From assembly GCA_009842675.1 (NCBI GenBank), contig VYEX01000056.1:1-33950 (forward strand): DNA of 33,950 bases, in the 5' to 3' direction. Both the position numbers and the translations under genes were made by a program. Source of the stretch: Acidimicrobiia bacterium (lineage in GTDB: Bacteria > Actinomycetota > Acidimicrobiia > Acidimicrobiales > Bin134). Positions 16,725 to 25,507 of the stretch are shown here, piece after piece; within the stretch, counting starts at the first letter, position 1, and every line of letters begins with the position of its first letter. The notes under the pieces are model-generated. The model searched no databases and was not told the DNA's origin. It saw nothing but the letters and a program-made list of their open reading frames with translations.

Positions 16725-16762
16725 AATGGGCCGGTGGCAACGATGTTTGCCACCGGCCCATT
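16725..16762. promoter_or_regulatory. 16-bp perfect hairpin between binding protein and permease
   Basis: Left arm 16725-16740 (AATGGGCCGGTGGCAA) and right arm 16747-16762 are perfect complements with a 6-base loop, in the 118 bases between the two genes. No U-tract follows, so it is not a classical terminator. Its place right after the binding-protein gene suggests it protects the 3' end of that mRNA or dampens read-through, giving more binding protein than membrane parts, as in other ABC operons. Confidence 0.7.
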
Positions 16763-16802
16763 CGCGTACAAGCTGCTACTTTGCCCGCAGGAGGTTCTAG
16801 CT

Positions 16803-17816
16803 GTGTCTGAAATGGCAACTGCTCAGGCCCCGTCACCAGAGTCCGGTGGCAGGCGTCAGGATTTTGACTTGCTCAAGGTCATCTCACGTTTTGGGGTGAT
16901 CATAACGCTGCTGGCCAGCATCCTGATTTTCACCGTTCTCAACGATCGGTTCATCGAAATCGACGGGATCCGAACCAGTCTCAACCTGGCCTCTCCGTTG
17001 CTGATGCTGGCTCTAGGCCTCACTGTGGTCTTGGCCATGGGCGATTTTGACTTGTCGGTCACCGGAATACAGTCGGCGGCCGGGGCCATTGTCGTCATTC
17101 TCATCGTCAACCATGATTGGTCTTGGTTGCTCGCCGTACTAGTGGGCCTGCTGTTTTGCCTGATCGCGGGTTCAGTAAATGGCTTGCTTGTCTCTTATGC
17201 AGGAATGCCTTCGTTCATCACTACTTTGGCAACCGGCCTGATATTGATTGGAACCAGATATGAGGCAGCTGATGGCCGCAATATCACCGGCGCGAAAGAC
17301 CTGCCTGCCATTTACCGTGACTTCGGTGTAGGTAGGCCGGACCCATGGCTGGAGTTGCATACACCAGTGTGGATAGCCGCAGGACTGGCCATCCTCATGT
17401 GGCTTCTCATGTCCAAGACCGAGGCTGGTCGCTACATGTATGCCATCGGCGGCAATCCTGAGGCCGCACGGTTGTCGGGCATAAACGTCAAGGCTCTACG
17501 AGCCTTGGGGTTTACCGCCGTTGGCTTCATGGCGTTGTTTGCGGCAGTTACCTCAACGGCAAGAACTGCTTCATCGGTGGCAGACAGCGGCTTTTCGACA
17601 CTGCTTGGTGCCTATGCAGCAGCCTTCTTGGGAGCGGCCGCTTCAAAACGGACTCTTTTCAACGTGCCGGGAACAGTGCTGGGTGTCATCTTCTTGCAAG
17701 CAGTCGACAGGGGACTGATTTTGGAGGGATACAGCACTGGTGTCCGTGATATTGCCAAGGGCTGCATCCTGCTGCTGGCCATGGCGTTCACCCGCATCGG
17801 GGCTTCCCGACAATGA
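16803..17816 (+). CDS. Sugar-type ABC transporter permease (RbsC-like)
   Basis: A 337-residue inner-membrane permease of the BPD_transp_2/RbsC type, with about 8-10 hydrophobic segments. The first begins near FGVIITLLASILIFTV. The conserved ALGLTVVLAMGDFDLSVTG stretch of CUT2 permeases is present, as is SKTEAGRYMYAIGGNPEAARLSGI, the cytoplasmic loop that contacts the ATPase. The start is GTG 16803 with AGGAGG (16789-16794) at 8 nt. An ATG at 16734 is open in frame but lies inside the hairpin. Its stop overlaps the ATPase start by 4 bases (ATGA). Moves the solute captured by the upstream lipoprotein. Third-position GC looks a little lower than in neighbours, not enough to argue for transfer. 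Confidence 0.92.
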   Translation: MSEMATAQAPSPESGGRRQDFDLLKVISRFGVIITLLASILIFTVLNDRFIEIDGIRTSLNLASPLLMLALGLTVVLAMGDFDLSVTGIQSAAGAIVVILIVNHDWSWLLAVLVGLLFCLIAGSVNGLLVSYAGMPSFITTLATGLILIGTRYEAADGRNITGAKDLPAIYRDFGVGRPDPWLELHTPVWIAAGLAILMWLLMSKTEAGRYMYAIGGNPEAARLSGINVKALRALGFTAVGFMALFAAVTSTARTASSVADSGFSTLLGAYAAAFLGAAASKRTLFNVPGTVLGVIFLQAVDRGLILEGYSTGVRDIAKGCILLLAMAFTRIGASRQ

Positions 17817-19357
17817 CCGCGACTGCGCCGGAGGCGTCGACACCATTGCTCGAAGTCTCTGGAGTCACCAAGCGATACCCGGGGGTGTTGGCCGTTGATG
17901 ATGTGTCCCTCTCACTGGAGACCGGCCAGATCATCGGGCTGGTAGGCAAGAACGGAGCGGGCAAGAGCACGCTGATCAAAATCATCGCGGGGGCCGAGCA
18001 CGCCGACGAAGGCCACCTGCGCTTAAACGGTGAGCCTCTCGTGCTGCACCGTCCCCATGACGCCACTGTCGCCGGCCTGGCCTTTGTCCATCAAGACTTG
18101 CAAGACGTCGGCGATCTCTCGGTGGCCGAAAACGTGAGAATGGGGTTGGGTTATCCCCGCAAGATGGGCTTGTTCGTCGACTGGGCCGAACTGCACCGAC
18201 AGGCCGCCGAGCCCATCACCCGTCTGGAAGCCGATATCGATCCCCGCGAGCCGGTGGGTGAATTGAGCGTGGCCAAGCAGCGCCTGGTGATGATCGCTCG
18301 CGGTTTGGCTCAGCAGGCCCAGCTCTTGGTGTTGGACGAGCCCAGCGCCTCCCTCACCGATGAGGAAATCGAGCACTTGTTTGCCGTTGTGCGGCGATTG
18401 CGAGATGACGGGATCACCGTGGTTTACGTCTCGCATCGGCTGGAGGAGATTTTCGAACTCACCGAGCGGGTGATTGTGATGCGCAACGGGCAGTTGGTGG
18501 CCGACGAGCCCACTGCATCGCTGAATCGGTCATCGTTAATCTCCCATATCACCGGTCACGAACACGCCCAGACTGCTGCTGAACGAAGGGCGAGTAGGGG
18601 AGTAGGCGGTCGTCCCGACACCGAGGTGGTGCTGGAGGTGGACGAGGTTAGCGCCGACACCGGCGTCAACAACTGCTCCTTCGATGTCCGCAAGGGAGAG
18701 ATCCTGGGTGTGGGCGGGCTGATGGGCAGCGGTCGCACTGAAATGGTTCGGGCAGTGTTCGGCGCCGACCACCGCCGGGAGGGCTCGGTCCGAGTTCACG
18801 GCATTGAGGTCAGCGACAAACACCCTTCAGAGTCCATGGCGGCCGGGTTGGCGCTGTTGCCAGAGGATCGCAAGACCCAGGGCAACATCATGGACTTCAG
18901 CGTGCGCCACAACATCACGCTGGCTTCTCTGGATCGCCACCGGGCGCGGCCGCGCGTGCCAGCTCCATCTGGCCGGTCAGAGAAGCAGGCTACAGACCGC
19001 CGAATCGATCGATTGAGCATCGCTACCCCTAGTGACCGGCAGCTGGTTCGTCTGCTATCCGGCGGGAACCAGCAGAAGGTGGTGATCGGCAAGTGGTTGG
19101 AGCAGGGGGCTGACGTCCTCATCTTCGATGAGCCCACCATCGGGGTGGATGTGGACGGCAAAGAAGAGATCTACGACATCATGGAGGAGCTGGCCGCCGA
19201 AGGAAAGGCGGTCGTGTTCATCTCCTCAGAGTTCTCTGAGCTGGTCGGCGTGTGCCATCGGGTGCTGGTGCTGCACGAAGGCCGCATCGTCGGCGAGCTG
19301 GAGGGTGATGCCGTAACCGAGCCAGCCATCGTTGAGATCTGCTACAGCCAGCACTAA
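17813..19357 (+). CDS. Sugar-type ABC transporter ATPase, two NBDs (RbsA/MglA-like)
   Basis: A 514-residue fused double nucleotide-binding protein. NBD1: Walker A GLVGKNGAGKST, Q-loop VHQD, signature LSVAKQ, Walker B LLVLDEPSAS, switch His VSHRLEE. NBD2 (from about residue 270): a non-canonical Walker A region GGLMGSGRTE, signature LSGGNQQKVVIGKWL, Walker B VLIFDEPTIGVD. Degenerate NBD2 Walker A and LSVAK are both normal for this family, so it should be active. It starts by ATGA overlap with the permease. Last gene of the importer operon. No dedicated regulator or sugar kinase is adjacent, so the solute cannot be deduced. Confidence 0.94.
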   Translation: MTATAPEASTPLLEVSGVTKRYPGVLAVDDVSLSLETGQIIGLVGKNGAGKSTLIKIIAGAEHADEGHLRLNGEPLVLHRPHDATVAGLAFVHQDLQDVGDLSVAENVRMGLGYPRKMGLFVDWAELHRQAAEPITRLEADIDPREPVGELSVAKQRLVMIARGLAQQAQLLVLDEPSASLTDEEIEHLFAVVRRLRDDGITVVYVSHRLEEIFELTERVIVMRNGQLVADEPTASLNRSSLISHITGHEHAQTAAERRASRGVGGRPDTEVVLEVDEVSADTGVNNCSFDVRKGEILGVGGLMGSGRTEMVRAVFGADHRREGSVRVHGIEVSDKHPSESMAAGLALLPEDRKTQGNIMDFSVRHNITLASLDRHRARPRVPAPSGRSEKQATDRRIDRLSIATPSDRQLVRLLSGGNQQKVVIGKWLEQGADVLIFDEPTIGVDVDGKEEIYDIMEELAAEGKAVVFISSEFSELVGVCHRVLVLHEGRIVGELEGDAVTEPAIVEICYSQH

Positions 19358-19424
19358 TCACCCTGTTGCGCTGGGGTTTCTCGGGTGGTGGTGTGGGCTG
19401 TGTCGCTGGCGATCGGTACTGTGT

Positions 19425-19449
19425 TCGGCCACGAACTTGGTTGGGCCGA
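19425..19449. promoter_or_regulatory. Small dyad upstream of M16 peptidase gene
   Basis: TCGGCC (19425-19430) and GGCCGA (19444-19449) with a 13-base spacer, in the 119-base gap after the ABC ATPase gene. A TACTGT hexamer (19417-19422) overlaps it at the left and could be the -10. The GAGGCGGG just before ATG 19477 serves as Shine-Dalgarno. Confidence 0.35.
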
Positions 19450-19476
19450 GATGAATATTGAATCCTCGAGGCGGGT

Positions 19477-22400
19477 ATGAAGAAGCTCCTTATCCTGTTG
19501 CTCAGCGCGGCACTGATCGCGGCCGCATGCTCGGATGGCGAAACCCACGTGCCGGTAACCGGCCAGGTCGATTCGGGCGATGCCACAGCTACCGAAGAAG
19601 ACGCACCCAAGGCTGAACCCACCGCAGAGCCATCCTCAGAGTCCGCTGCCGAGCCGTCTGAAGAACTGGGGTCCGACGAAATAGCTGCTGAGGAGGAGCA
19701 GGCCGAGACTTCAGTCGAACAGTGCCAGACAGCTGGCAACATCGAGACTGAGGCCGCCGCAGGGCTGCTGCCGGTCGATCCTGCGGTAAAGATCGGTACG
19801 CTGGACAACGGACTTACCTACTACGTGCGTTCCAACGACAGCCCTGGTGGAGCGCTCTCTTTGCGACTAGTGGTCAACGCGGGGTCACTCAATGAGCCGT
19901 TTGCGGGTGCCGGCTATGCCCACTACCTGGAGCACATGCTGTTCAACGGCACGGAGAAATATCCCGGCAACGAGATCATCGATGCGCTGGAAAGCATCGG
20001 CGTGGAGTTCGGTCCTGACATCAACGCGTATACCTCGTATGACGAGACCGTCTACATGCTCGACCTGGTCATCGATGAAGAGGAGGGGTCAGTCGCCACT
20101 GCCTTCGATGTGCTCTCCCAGTGGGCCCACGCCGCCTCGATCACTCCTGAAGATGTGGAGGAAGAGCGGGGGATTATCAGAGACGAATACCGCTTGGGGA
20201 ATGAGAGCGGCCAAGGCATCATCCATCAGGTATTCGACCGAATGTACAGCCAGGGCACACCCTATGAAGGCCGCCCGCCGATCGGGACGGTGGAGAGCAT
20301 CGAGGACACCACCTCGGAGAATCTCCGGGCGTTCTATGAGAAGTGGTACGTACCCTCCAACATGGCAGTGGTGGCGGTGGGCGACCTGCCCCTTGACACT
20401 CTGGAAGATTTGGTCGAGGAGCACTTCTGCGGGATTCCTGCCGGGGTGGATCCTGCACCGGCGGACAATTGGTCGGCTTTGAATCGGGAGGCGACCTTCG
20501 ACACAGCCACCACGCCTGAGCAGTCCTACTCCTACCTCTCCTTAGACATCCGCTTACCGTCGTGGGATCCAAACACCATTGACGGCGACCGCCAACTGTG
20601 GATTGAGCAGATCATCAGCATCATGGTGGAGAATCGCTTGCAGGACGGCTACGAGCAGGACTTTTTGTCCCAGATCGATCCCACCCACTGGTCGACCTTC
20701 TCCTATACACGAGGCTTGCGGTACTACGGCACCAACTTGAGGGCGAGTGATTTCTCAGCGGCCCTCACCGACTATTGGTCGCTGTTGCTCAGCCTTGCCG
20801 AGCACGGCTTCAGCGATGCCGACCTAGAGCGGGCGGCCAAAACCATCAGGACCGACTTGGAGTCAGCGATCGAGGCAGCCCCCACTGTCCAAGATGTTCA
20901 ACGAGCCGATCTATATACGGCGCACTTCTTGGGGGGTAGAGACATCGGTCGGATGGAAGACACCGCGGCGCGAGTCGATGCCCTGCTAGATGATCTGCAA
21001 ATTGACGACCTCACCGATCGCTATCGGGAGATCTTGGAGGAGAGCGGGCTGATCTTGATCGCGGTCGGACCCGATCTCTCCGAAGTCCCCTCCGTCGAGG
21101 AGATGCAGGCTGCGCTGGCTGCCGCCACACCGGGTGAACTTCCGGCAATGATCGGGGAGGCGTCGGAGCTTCTCTCTGTGCCTGATCCGGTAGACGCGGT
21201 GAGCGAGGGGCCGATCGAGGCAATTGTCGATGAGCTTGATGATGCTTACGAGTGGACATTCGCCAACGGGGCTCGGGTCATGTACGCCTACTCCGACATT
21301 TCGGAGAACGAAGTCGGTTTGGACGCCCTCTCTTGGGGCGGTTGGTCAGCGCTTGCCGAAGGCGATCGGCCCTTGGCCCAGTATCTGGCTACTCGGGCAG
21401 TGGGCAACAGCGGGTTGGGAGATCTGAGCCCAGCGCAGGTATCCCGGTATCTGGACGATCGCAACGCCCAAGTACAGCCATACATTGCCGAAACCACAGA
21501 AGGAATCTCGGGAGCATCGGATACCGAGGGCGTTGAGACGATGTTCCAGCTCATGCACCTGTACATGACCGAACCCAGGGTGGACGATCAGGCGTTCGCT
21601 GAAGCAGCCAACATCGGCGACATCATCGTCTCGCTATCACTCTCCGACCCCGATTGGCAGGAGGCAGTGGCCTTTCTTGAAGTGCGCTACGGGGATGCTT
21701 TCGACTGGTTCAACCTGGTTCCATCCCAGGAGAGGCTGGACTCGCTGACCGCCGAAGAACTGTTGGGCATCTACCAGCAACGATTCGGAGGGGTGGACGA
21801 CCTTGTGGTGGTTGTTGTCGGCGACGTGGAACGCGATGTCGTGGAGCAGATGGCCCGAACCTATGTGGGATCGCTTCCCGCAAAGGAGGCCGACAGTTAC
21901 GTCAATCGGCGCACGCCGGAACCCGATGGAGTGGTGCGCCACGAGGTGGTGCTCGGGCCCGACATCCAATCCACCATGGCCACCTACACCTACGAGGCCG
22001 TGCTGGATGTGAATCCAGCCACGCAAGTCGCCAGTAGGGTCCTCGATGTCATCCTAAGCGCCCGGCTCATTGAAGATGTCCGAGAAGACCTAGGCGATAC
22101 TTACGTCGCTGGTGCATCACTAGGTCAGAGTCTCACACCAGAACCCAGGATCACCGGCGAGGTCGTAGCTACCGGTGCTCCCGACCAAATGGACAGCGTC
22201 GAAGAAGAGATGGCCCGCATTCTGGCCGAGGTGCACGCCGGTGAGATCACCGATGAGGAGTTCGAACAGGCCCGAGCCGTGGTGGGCGACGACTTCGAGC
22301 TGATCGGCAACCGCGATCTGGCAAACGTGCTGATTCGCCGGGCCTACGCCAGCGACGACGAGCTTCCTACGCCCAGGCGACTGATCGAAGAGCTGGAGGC

Positions 22401-22485
22401 CTTAGAACTGGCTGATGTGCAGGCTTTGGCCGCACAGTTGTTTGATCCCAACCAGCACATCCAGTTCGTCCGGGTGCTGCCCTAG
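19477..22485 (+). CDS. M16 family zinc metallopeptidase, lipoprotein
   Basis: A 1002-residue secreted protease or peptidase of the M16 (insulysin/pitrilysin/PqqL-like) family. The signal peptide ends IAAAC (Cys18), so it should be lipid-anchored outside the membrane. A 70-residue Glu/Ala/Ser-rich linker follows. The inverse zinc motif is HYLEH (residues 149-153), and Glu230 sits exactly 76 residues further, completing HxxEH-x76-E; Glu152 is the catalytic base. A second inactive half (about 590-1000) has the substrate-binding R..E.LG..Y pattern (REDLGDTYVAG). Two-half single-chain forms degrade peptides inside a closed chamber. It stands alone between the sugar importer and the convergent ligase gene. 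Substrate unknown; peptide uptake or removal of signal peptides is inference. Confidence 0.94.
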   Translation: MKKLLILLLSAALIAAACSDGETHVPVTGQVDSGDATATEEDAPKAEPTAEPSSESAAEPSEELGSDEIAAEEEQAETSVEQCQTAGNIETEAAAGLLPVDPAVKIGTLDNGLTYYVRSNDSPGGALSLRLVVNAGSLNEPFAGAGYAHYLEHMLFNGTEKYPGNEIIDALESIGVEFGPDINAYTSYDETVYMLDLVIDEEEGSVATAFDVLSQWAHAASITPEDVEEERGIIRDEYRLGNESGQGIIHQVFDRMYSQGTPYEGRPPIGTVESIEDTTSENLRAFYEKWYVPSNMAVVAVGDLPLDTLEDLVEEHFCGIPAGVDPAPADNWSALNREATFDTATTPEQSYSYLSLDIRLPSWDPNTIDGDRQLWIEQIISIMVENRLQDGYEQDFLSQIDPTHWSTFSYTRGLRYYGTNLRASDFSAALTDYWSLLLSLAEHGFSDADLERAAKTIRTDLESAIEAAPTVQDVQRADLYTAHFLGGRDIGRMEDTAARVDALLDDLQIDDLTDRYREILEESGLILIAVGPDLSEVPSVEEMQAALAAATPGELPAMIGEASELLSVPDPVDAVSEGPIEAIVDELDDAYEWTFANGARVMYAYSDISENEVGLDALSWGGWSALAEGDRPLAQYLATRAVGNSGLGDLSPAQVSRYLDDRNAQVQPYIAETTEGISGASDTEGVETMFQLMHLYMTEPRVDDQAFAEAANIGDIIVSLSLSDPDWQEAVAFLEVRYGDAFDWFNLVPSQERLDSLTAEELLGIYQQRFGGVDDLVVVVVGDVERDVVEQMARTYVGSLPAKEADSYVNRRTPEPDGVVRHEVVLGPDIQSTMATYTYEAVLDVNPATQVASRVLDVILSARLIEDVREDLGDTYVAGASLGQSLTPEPRITGEVVATGAPDQMDSVEEEMARILAEVHAGEITDEEFEQARAVVGDDFELIGNRDLANVLIRRAYASDDELPTPRRLIEELEALELADVQALAAQLFDPNQHIQFVRVLP

Positions 22486-22507
22486 GGGAACAAACAGGGC
22501 GGGAAGA

Positions 22508-24067
22508 TCAGACCTGGCGTTCTTCGTCGGCCCAATGGGGGTCGCGTAGCACCCGCTTGAGGATCTTGCCGGTGGGAGCCTTGGGCAGCTCGTCCACAAA
22601 TGCCACCGACCTCGGTTTCTGGTAGGAAGCGAGGTTCTGGCGGGCGGCTTCGATGATCTCGTCCTCAGTGGCAGTCATGCCCGGCTTGAGCACCACATAG
22701 GCCATGACCGATTCGCCCCAGGTGTCGTCGGGCACGCCGATGACCGCGGTCTCCAGCACCGCTTGGTGGGTGGCGATGGCCTCTTCCACCTGAACCGAGT
22801 AGATGTTCTCACCGCCGGAGATGATCATGTCCTTGGCCCGGTCGACGATGAACACGTACCGCTCGTCGTCCCAAGTGGCGATGTCTCCGGTCCACATCCA
22901 GCCGTCCTTGATGGTGTCGGCGGTGAGGTCGGGACGCCGGAAATAGCCCAGCATGTTGGCCTCGGAACGAACGATTATCTGTCCCGGCGTTTTTCCGTCG
23001 CAGGGCACGTCCACGCCGTCGGGGTCCACCACCCGAACAGAGGTCACGAACCCCTCCCGGCCGCACGACCGCAGCCGCTCTGGGCGGTAGTCGTCGCGGA
23101 TGGCTCGGATGTGATCCTCCTGAGACAAGAAGCACATTGTGGTGCCCTCGGTCTGGCCGTAGCCCTGGATGAGGGTGCAGGGAAACTTGTCCATGGCCTC
23201 GGTGATGACCCGAGATGGCATGGGACCACCGCCGTATTGGATGTTGCGCAGGCTGGAGATGTCGTAGTCGTCGAACCCCTCCACCGCCATCATCCAGTTC
23301 AACATGGTGGTGACGCCCAAAAAAGCCGACACCTTCTCTTCCTGGATCAACTCCATAGCCAAGGTGGCATCGAAGTTCATCAGCACCAGCGGACAGCCGT
23401 GGGCCAGGTAGTTCATGGCCAGCACCACCGGGATATGGAACATCTGCCCGGTGAGCATGTACACGTCGCTGGGGACGATGCGCTCAGCCACCGTTTGGTT
23501 GAGCATTCCGAAGTAGACGCTGCGATGGCTGTGCAGGGCGCCCTTCGACTCCCCTGTGGTGCCCCCGGTGTAGAGAATGAACAGCGGATCGTTGTCGCCC
23601 ACCTCGGCCGAAGCCTCGGGCTCGGCGTCTGACGACGAGGCCACTAATTCTTCGTACGTTCCGTCGCCGCCGTCGCCGTATTGGAGCCAGTGCTCCACTG
23701 AGTTCACCAGGCCCGACAGCTCGGCTGACTCAGCGGCGTAAGCCCCCTGGGTTATGTAGGCCCGGGGCTCGCCGTTGTTCACGATCTTGGCCAGCTCCGG
23801 GGCTGACAACCGCCAGTTCATGGGCTGGGCCACCAGACCAGAGCGCCCGCAGGCGAAGTACAACGCGGCGTACTCCACTGAGTTCTGGCTCAAGATGCCG
23901 ACCCGGTCGCCCTTGTCCAGGCCCAAACCGACCAGCCCGTTGGCCAGGCGGCGGACGTGCTCGTCAAAGGCCGCGAACGTGACCCGCTGGCCGGTGGTGG
24001 AGTCGATGATCGCCTCGCGGTTCGGCGTCTGCCGGGCCCATTTGGCGGGGATCTGGCCGATGTTCAT
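22508..24067 (-). CDS. AMP-forming acyl-CoA synthetase
   Basis: A 519-residue ANL-superfamily ligase that would activate a carboxylic acid to its CoA thioester through an acyl-adenylate. The P-loop-like phosphate motif YTGGTTGESKG is at 166-176, the adenine-binding YGGGP and YGQTEGTT follow, the hinge region TGDIATWDDERYVFIVDRAKDMI is intact, and the C-terminal catalytic Lys501 sits in APTGKILKR. The start ATG 24067 has a strong AAAGGAG ahead. Last gene of a minus-strand group with an SDR and an NTF2-like protein. In this setting it probably activates a side chain or ring-cleavage acid of the compound attacked by the P450 and thiolase genes (inference). It ends 22 bases from the convergent M16 gene. 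Confidence 0.95.
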   Translation of the reverse strand: MNIGQIPAKWARQTPNREAIIDSTTGQRVTFAAFDEHVRRLANGLVGLGLDKGDRVGILSQNSVEYAALYFACGRSGLVAQPMNWRLSAPELAKIVNNGEPRAYITQGAYAAESAELSGLVNSVEHWLQYGDGGDGTYEELVASSSDAEPEASAEVGDNDPLFILYTGGTTGESKGALHSHRSVYFGMLNQTVAERIVPSDVYMLTGQMFHIPVVLAMNYLAHGCPLVLMNFDATLAMELIQEEKVSAFLGVTTMLNWMMAVEGFDDYDISSLRNIQYGGGPMPSRVITEAMDKFPCTLIQGYGQTEGTTMCFLSQEDHIRAIRDDYRPERLRSCGREGFVTSVRVVDPDGVDVPCDGKTPGQIIVRSEANMLGYFRRPDLTADTIKDGWMWTGDIATWDDERYVFIVDRAKDMIISGGENIYSVQVEEAIATHQAVLETAVIGVPDDTWGESVMAYVVLKPGMTATEDEIIEAARQNLASYQKPRSVAFVDELPKAPTGKILKRVLRDPHWADEERQV

Positions 24068-24134
24068 CTGCGGCTCCTTTCTAGAGAGTTCCTAAAGAGC
24101 TAGTGCGATGTTCATGGCCCTGGTTGGCCGGTCT

Positions 24135-24149
24135 TGCCCTAGTAGGGCA
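24135..24149. repeat. Small palindrome spanning the NTF2-like gene stop
   Basis: TGCCCTA (24135-24141) and TAGGGCA (24143-24149) around one central base; the stop codon of the NTF2-like gene lies within it. It could fold as a 5-bp stem with a 5-base loop in the mRNA. Weak. Confidence 0.3.
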
Positions 24150-24546
24150 GGTCGAGAGCCAAGAACCGCTTTTGGATCTTCCAGTCGCTGCCTACGCGCA
24201 CGCAGTCATCGGTGTACACGCCGCTGGACAGAACGGAGAGCTGGCCGTTCTCCACGGTGATGAGCACCAGGTAGCTGATGGCCGTGATCGAGTCCTCGGT
24301 CTCGTTCTCGAAGTAGAGGTTGGTCACCACGTGGCGACGCTGGTCGGTCTGCTCTTCCATCGCTCCGCTGAACAGCCCGGCGATGGCCTCCGACCCCTCA
24401 AAGGTGATCGGGTCGCCGCCGGCGATCGTCATCGCGAACACCGGATCGTCGGGAGCGAACATCCCGATGAGGAAATCGCTGTCGCCTACGTCGTAGGCCA
24501 CCCCGGCGTGGTTCAAAAGTTCGGTTACTGCCTGCTTGTCTGCCAT
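24139..24546 (-). CDS. NTF2/SnoaL-like protein
   Basis: A 135-residue alpha+beta cone-fold protein of the SnoaL_4/NTF2-like type: N-terminal helix MADKQAVTELLNHAGVAYDVGD, then SDFLIGMFAPDDPVFAMTI, EGSEAIAGLFSGAMEEQTDQRRHVVTNL, then strands with SYLVLITVENGQLSVLSSGVYTDDCVRVGSDWKIQKR. Members act as ketosteroid isomerase-like enzymes, dehydratases or simple ligand binders. The visible His-Asp arrangement is not enough to assign a reaction. Start ATG 24546 has a GGAG Shine-Dalgarno and lies 4 bases past the stop of the SDR. The frame extends to 24600 inside that gene and is not used. Co-transcribed with the SDR and ligase genes, so it probably acts on the same substrate. Confidence 0.85.
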   Translation of the reverse strand: MADKQAVTELLNHAGVAYDVGDSDFLIGMFAPDDPVFAMTIAGGDPITFEGSEAIAGLFSGAMEEQTDQRRHVVTNLYFENETEDSITAISYLVLITVENGQLSVLSSGVYTDDCVRVGSDWKIQKRFLALDLPY

Positions 24547-24550
24547 TGGA

Positions 24551-25363
24551 TTACTCCATTCCCAGTTGTTCCACCGTGCCCCGCCACGCGAGCGAGCCAC
24601 CGTCGATCAAAATGTATGCGCCGTTGATGAAGCCGGCCTCTCGGCTGGCCAAGAAGCAGACCAGCTCGCCCACCTCGGAGGGAAGTCCCAGCCTGGGGAT
24701 GAGCGAGGTGTTAATGAGTGCCTTCTCGAATTCCGCCGGGTCGTCCGCTTGCTTCACGAAGTCGGTGACCATGTCTGTGGCAATTGCGGTGGGGCCATAG
24801 CAGTTCACCCTGATCCCCAGCGGGGCCAAGTCCACCGCCAAGTTCTGGGTTTGCAGCCGGATGCCGCCCTTGGACGTACCGTAGGCCGAATTGTTGGGAT
24901 AGGCGGACTGGGCACCGGTGGAAGCCGCATTGACGATTGACGGCCAGTCGCTCTCCTTGAGGTAGGGGAGCGCGGCCTTCGAGCAGATCCACGGGGCCAC
25001 GGCGTTGACCTCCACCACCTTCCTGAACACGTCGAGGGACATCTGCTCCAGATTGCACTGGTCGGCGGGGGCGAGCCCGCTTTCGTGGATGCCGGCGTTG
25101 TTGTGCAGTACATCGATGCCGCCGTAGGCCTCGGCAGCAGCGGCCATCAATGCCTCCACCTGGCCGGGATCGGTGACATCGCAGTGCTGGTACGCCGCGG
25201 TTCCACCCGATGCGTTGATCTCGTCGGCGACCGCCTGTCCCTTTTCGTCGCTGAGGTCGGACACCATCACCTTGGCGCCCTTGCTGGCCGCGACCCGGGC
25301 CGTGGCCGCGCCTATGCCAGTGGCCGACCCGGTGATCACAAAACGCAGTCCTTCGATGCCCAT
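24551..25363 (-). CDS. Short-chain dehydrogenase/reductase
   Basis: A 270-residue classical SDR. Seen: VITGSATGIG cofactor loop, CDVTDPGQ, NNAGIHESG, catalytic Ser (VNAASTGA) and YGTSK pair, C-terminal INGAYILIDGGSLAW. The insert between NNAGI and the catalytic Ser is somewhat long, giving a total a little over the usual 250. ATG 25363 has AAGGGGG 8 nt upstream. It heads the minus-strand group with NTF2-like protein and ligase, and is divergent from cassette 2 across 144 bases. Probable role: oxidation of a ring or side-chain hydroxyl made by a P450 (inference). Confidence 0.93.
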   Translation of the reverse strand: MGIEGLRFVITGSATGIGAATARVAASKGAKVMVSDLSDEKGQAVADEINASGGTAAYQHCDVTDPGQVEALMAAAAEAYGGIDVLHNNAGIHESGLAPADQCNLEQMSLDVFRKVVEVNAVAPWICSKAALPYLKESDWPSIVNAASTGAQSAYPNNSAYGTSKGGIRLQTQNLAVDLAPLGIRVNCYGPTAIATDMVTDFVKQADDPAEFEKALINTSLIPRLGLPSEVGELVCFLASREAGFINGAYILIDGGSLAWRGTVEQLGME

Positions 25364-25507
25364 ACATGCCCCCTTGAGTGCGATACGGCCCGCAGCGTAG
25401 GCGGTTGGCAGTCAGTGTGTGAAATGGCGGGGTGGATTGCCACAGCTGCGGTGGGCGCAGGGAAGCTGAATCGTGGGACGGCGAGCGGCGATTGGTAGGT
25501 TTAGCCG
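25364..25507. promoter_or_regulatory. Divergent promoter region ahead of cassette 2
   Basis: 144 bases between the minus-strand SDR and the plus-strand DUF35 gene. On the plus side TAGGTT (25496-25501) is 6 nt before GTG 25508, with no Shine-Dalgarno: a leaderless-like start. I looked for KstR- or KstR2-like dyads (TNNAAC-N2-GTTNNA; CAAG-N2-CTTG) and did not see one. Confidence 0.45.

Noticed and set aside
16734..16802. Permease start at ATG 16734
   Set aside because: Falls within the 16-bp hairpin and lacks a Shine-Dalgarno, while GTG 16803 has AGGAGG at 8 nt.
25364..25507. KstR/KstR2-type operator in the divergent gaps (also checked 31485-31551)
   Set aside because: No TNNAAC-N2-GTTNNA or CAAG-N2-CTTG dyad found by eye; CTTG-N5-CTTG at 31517-31529 is a direct, not inverted, repeat.
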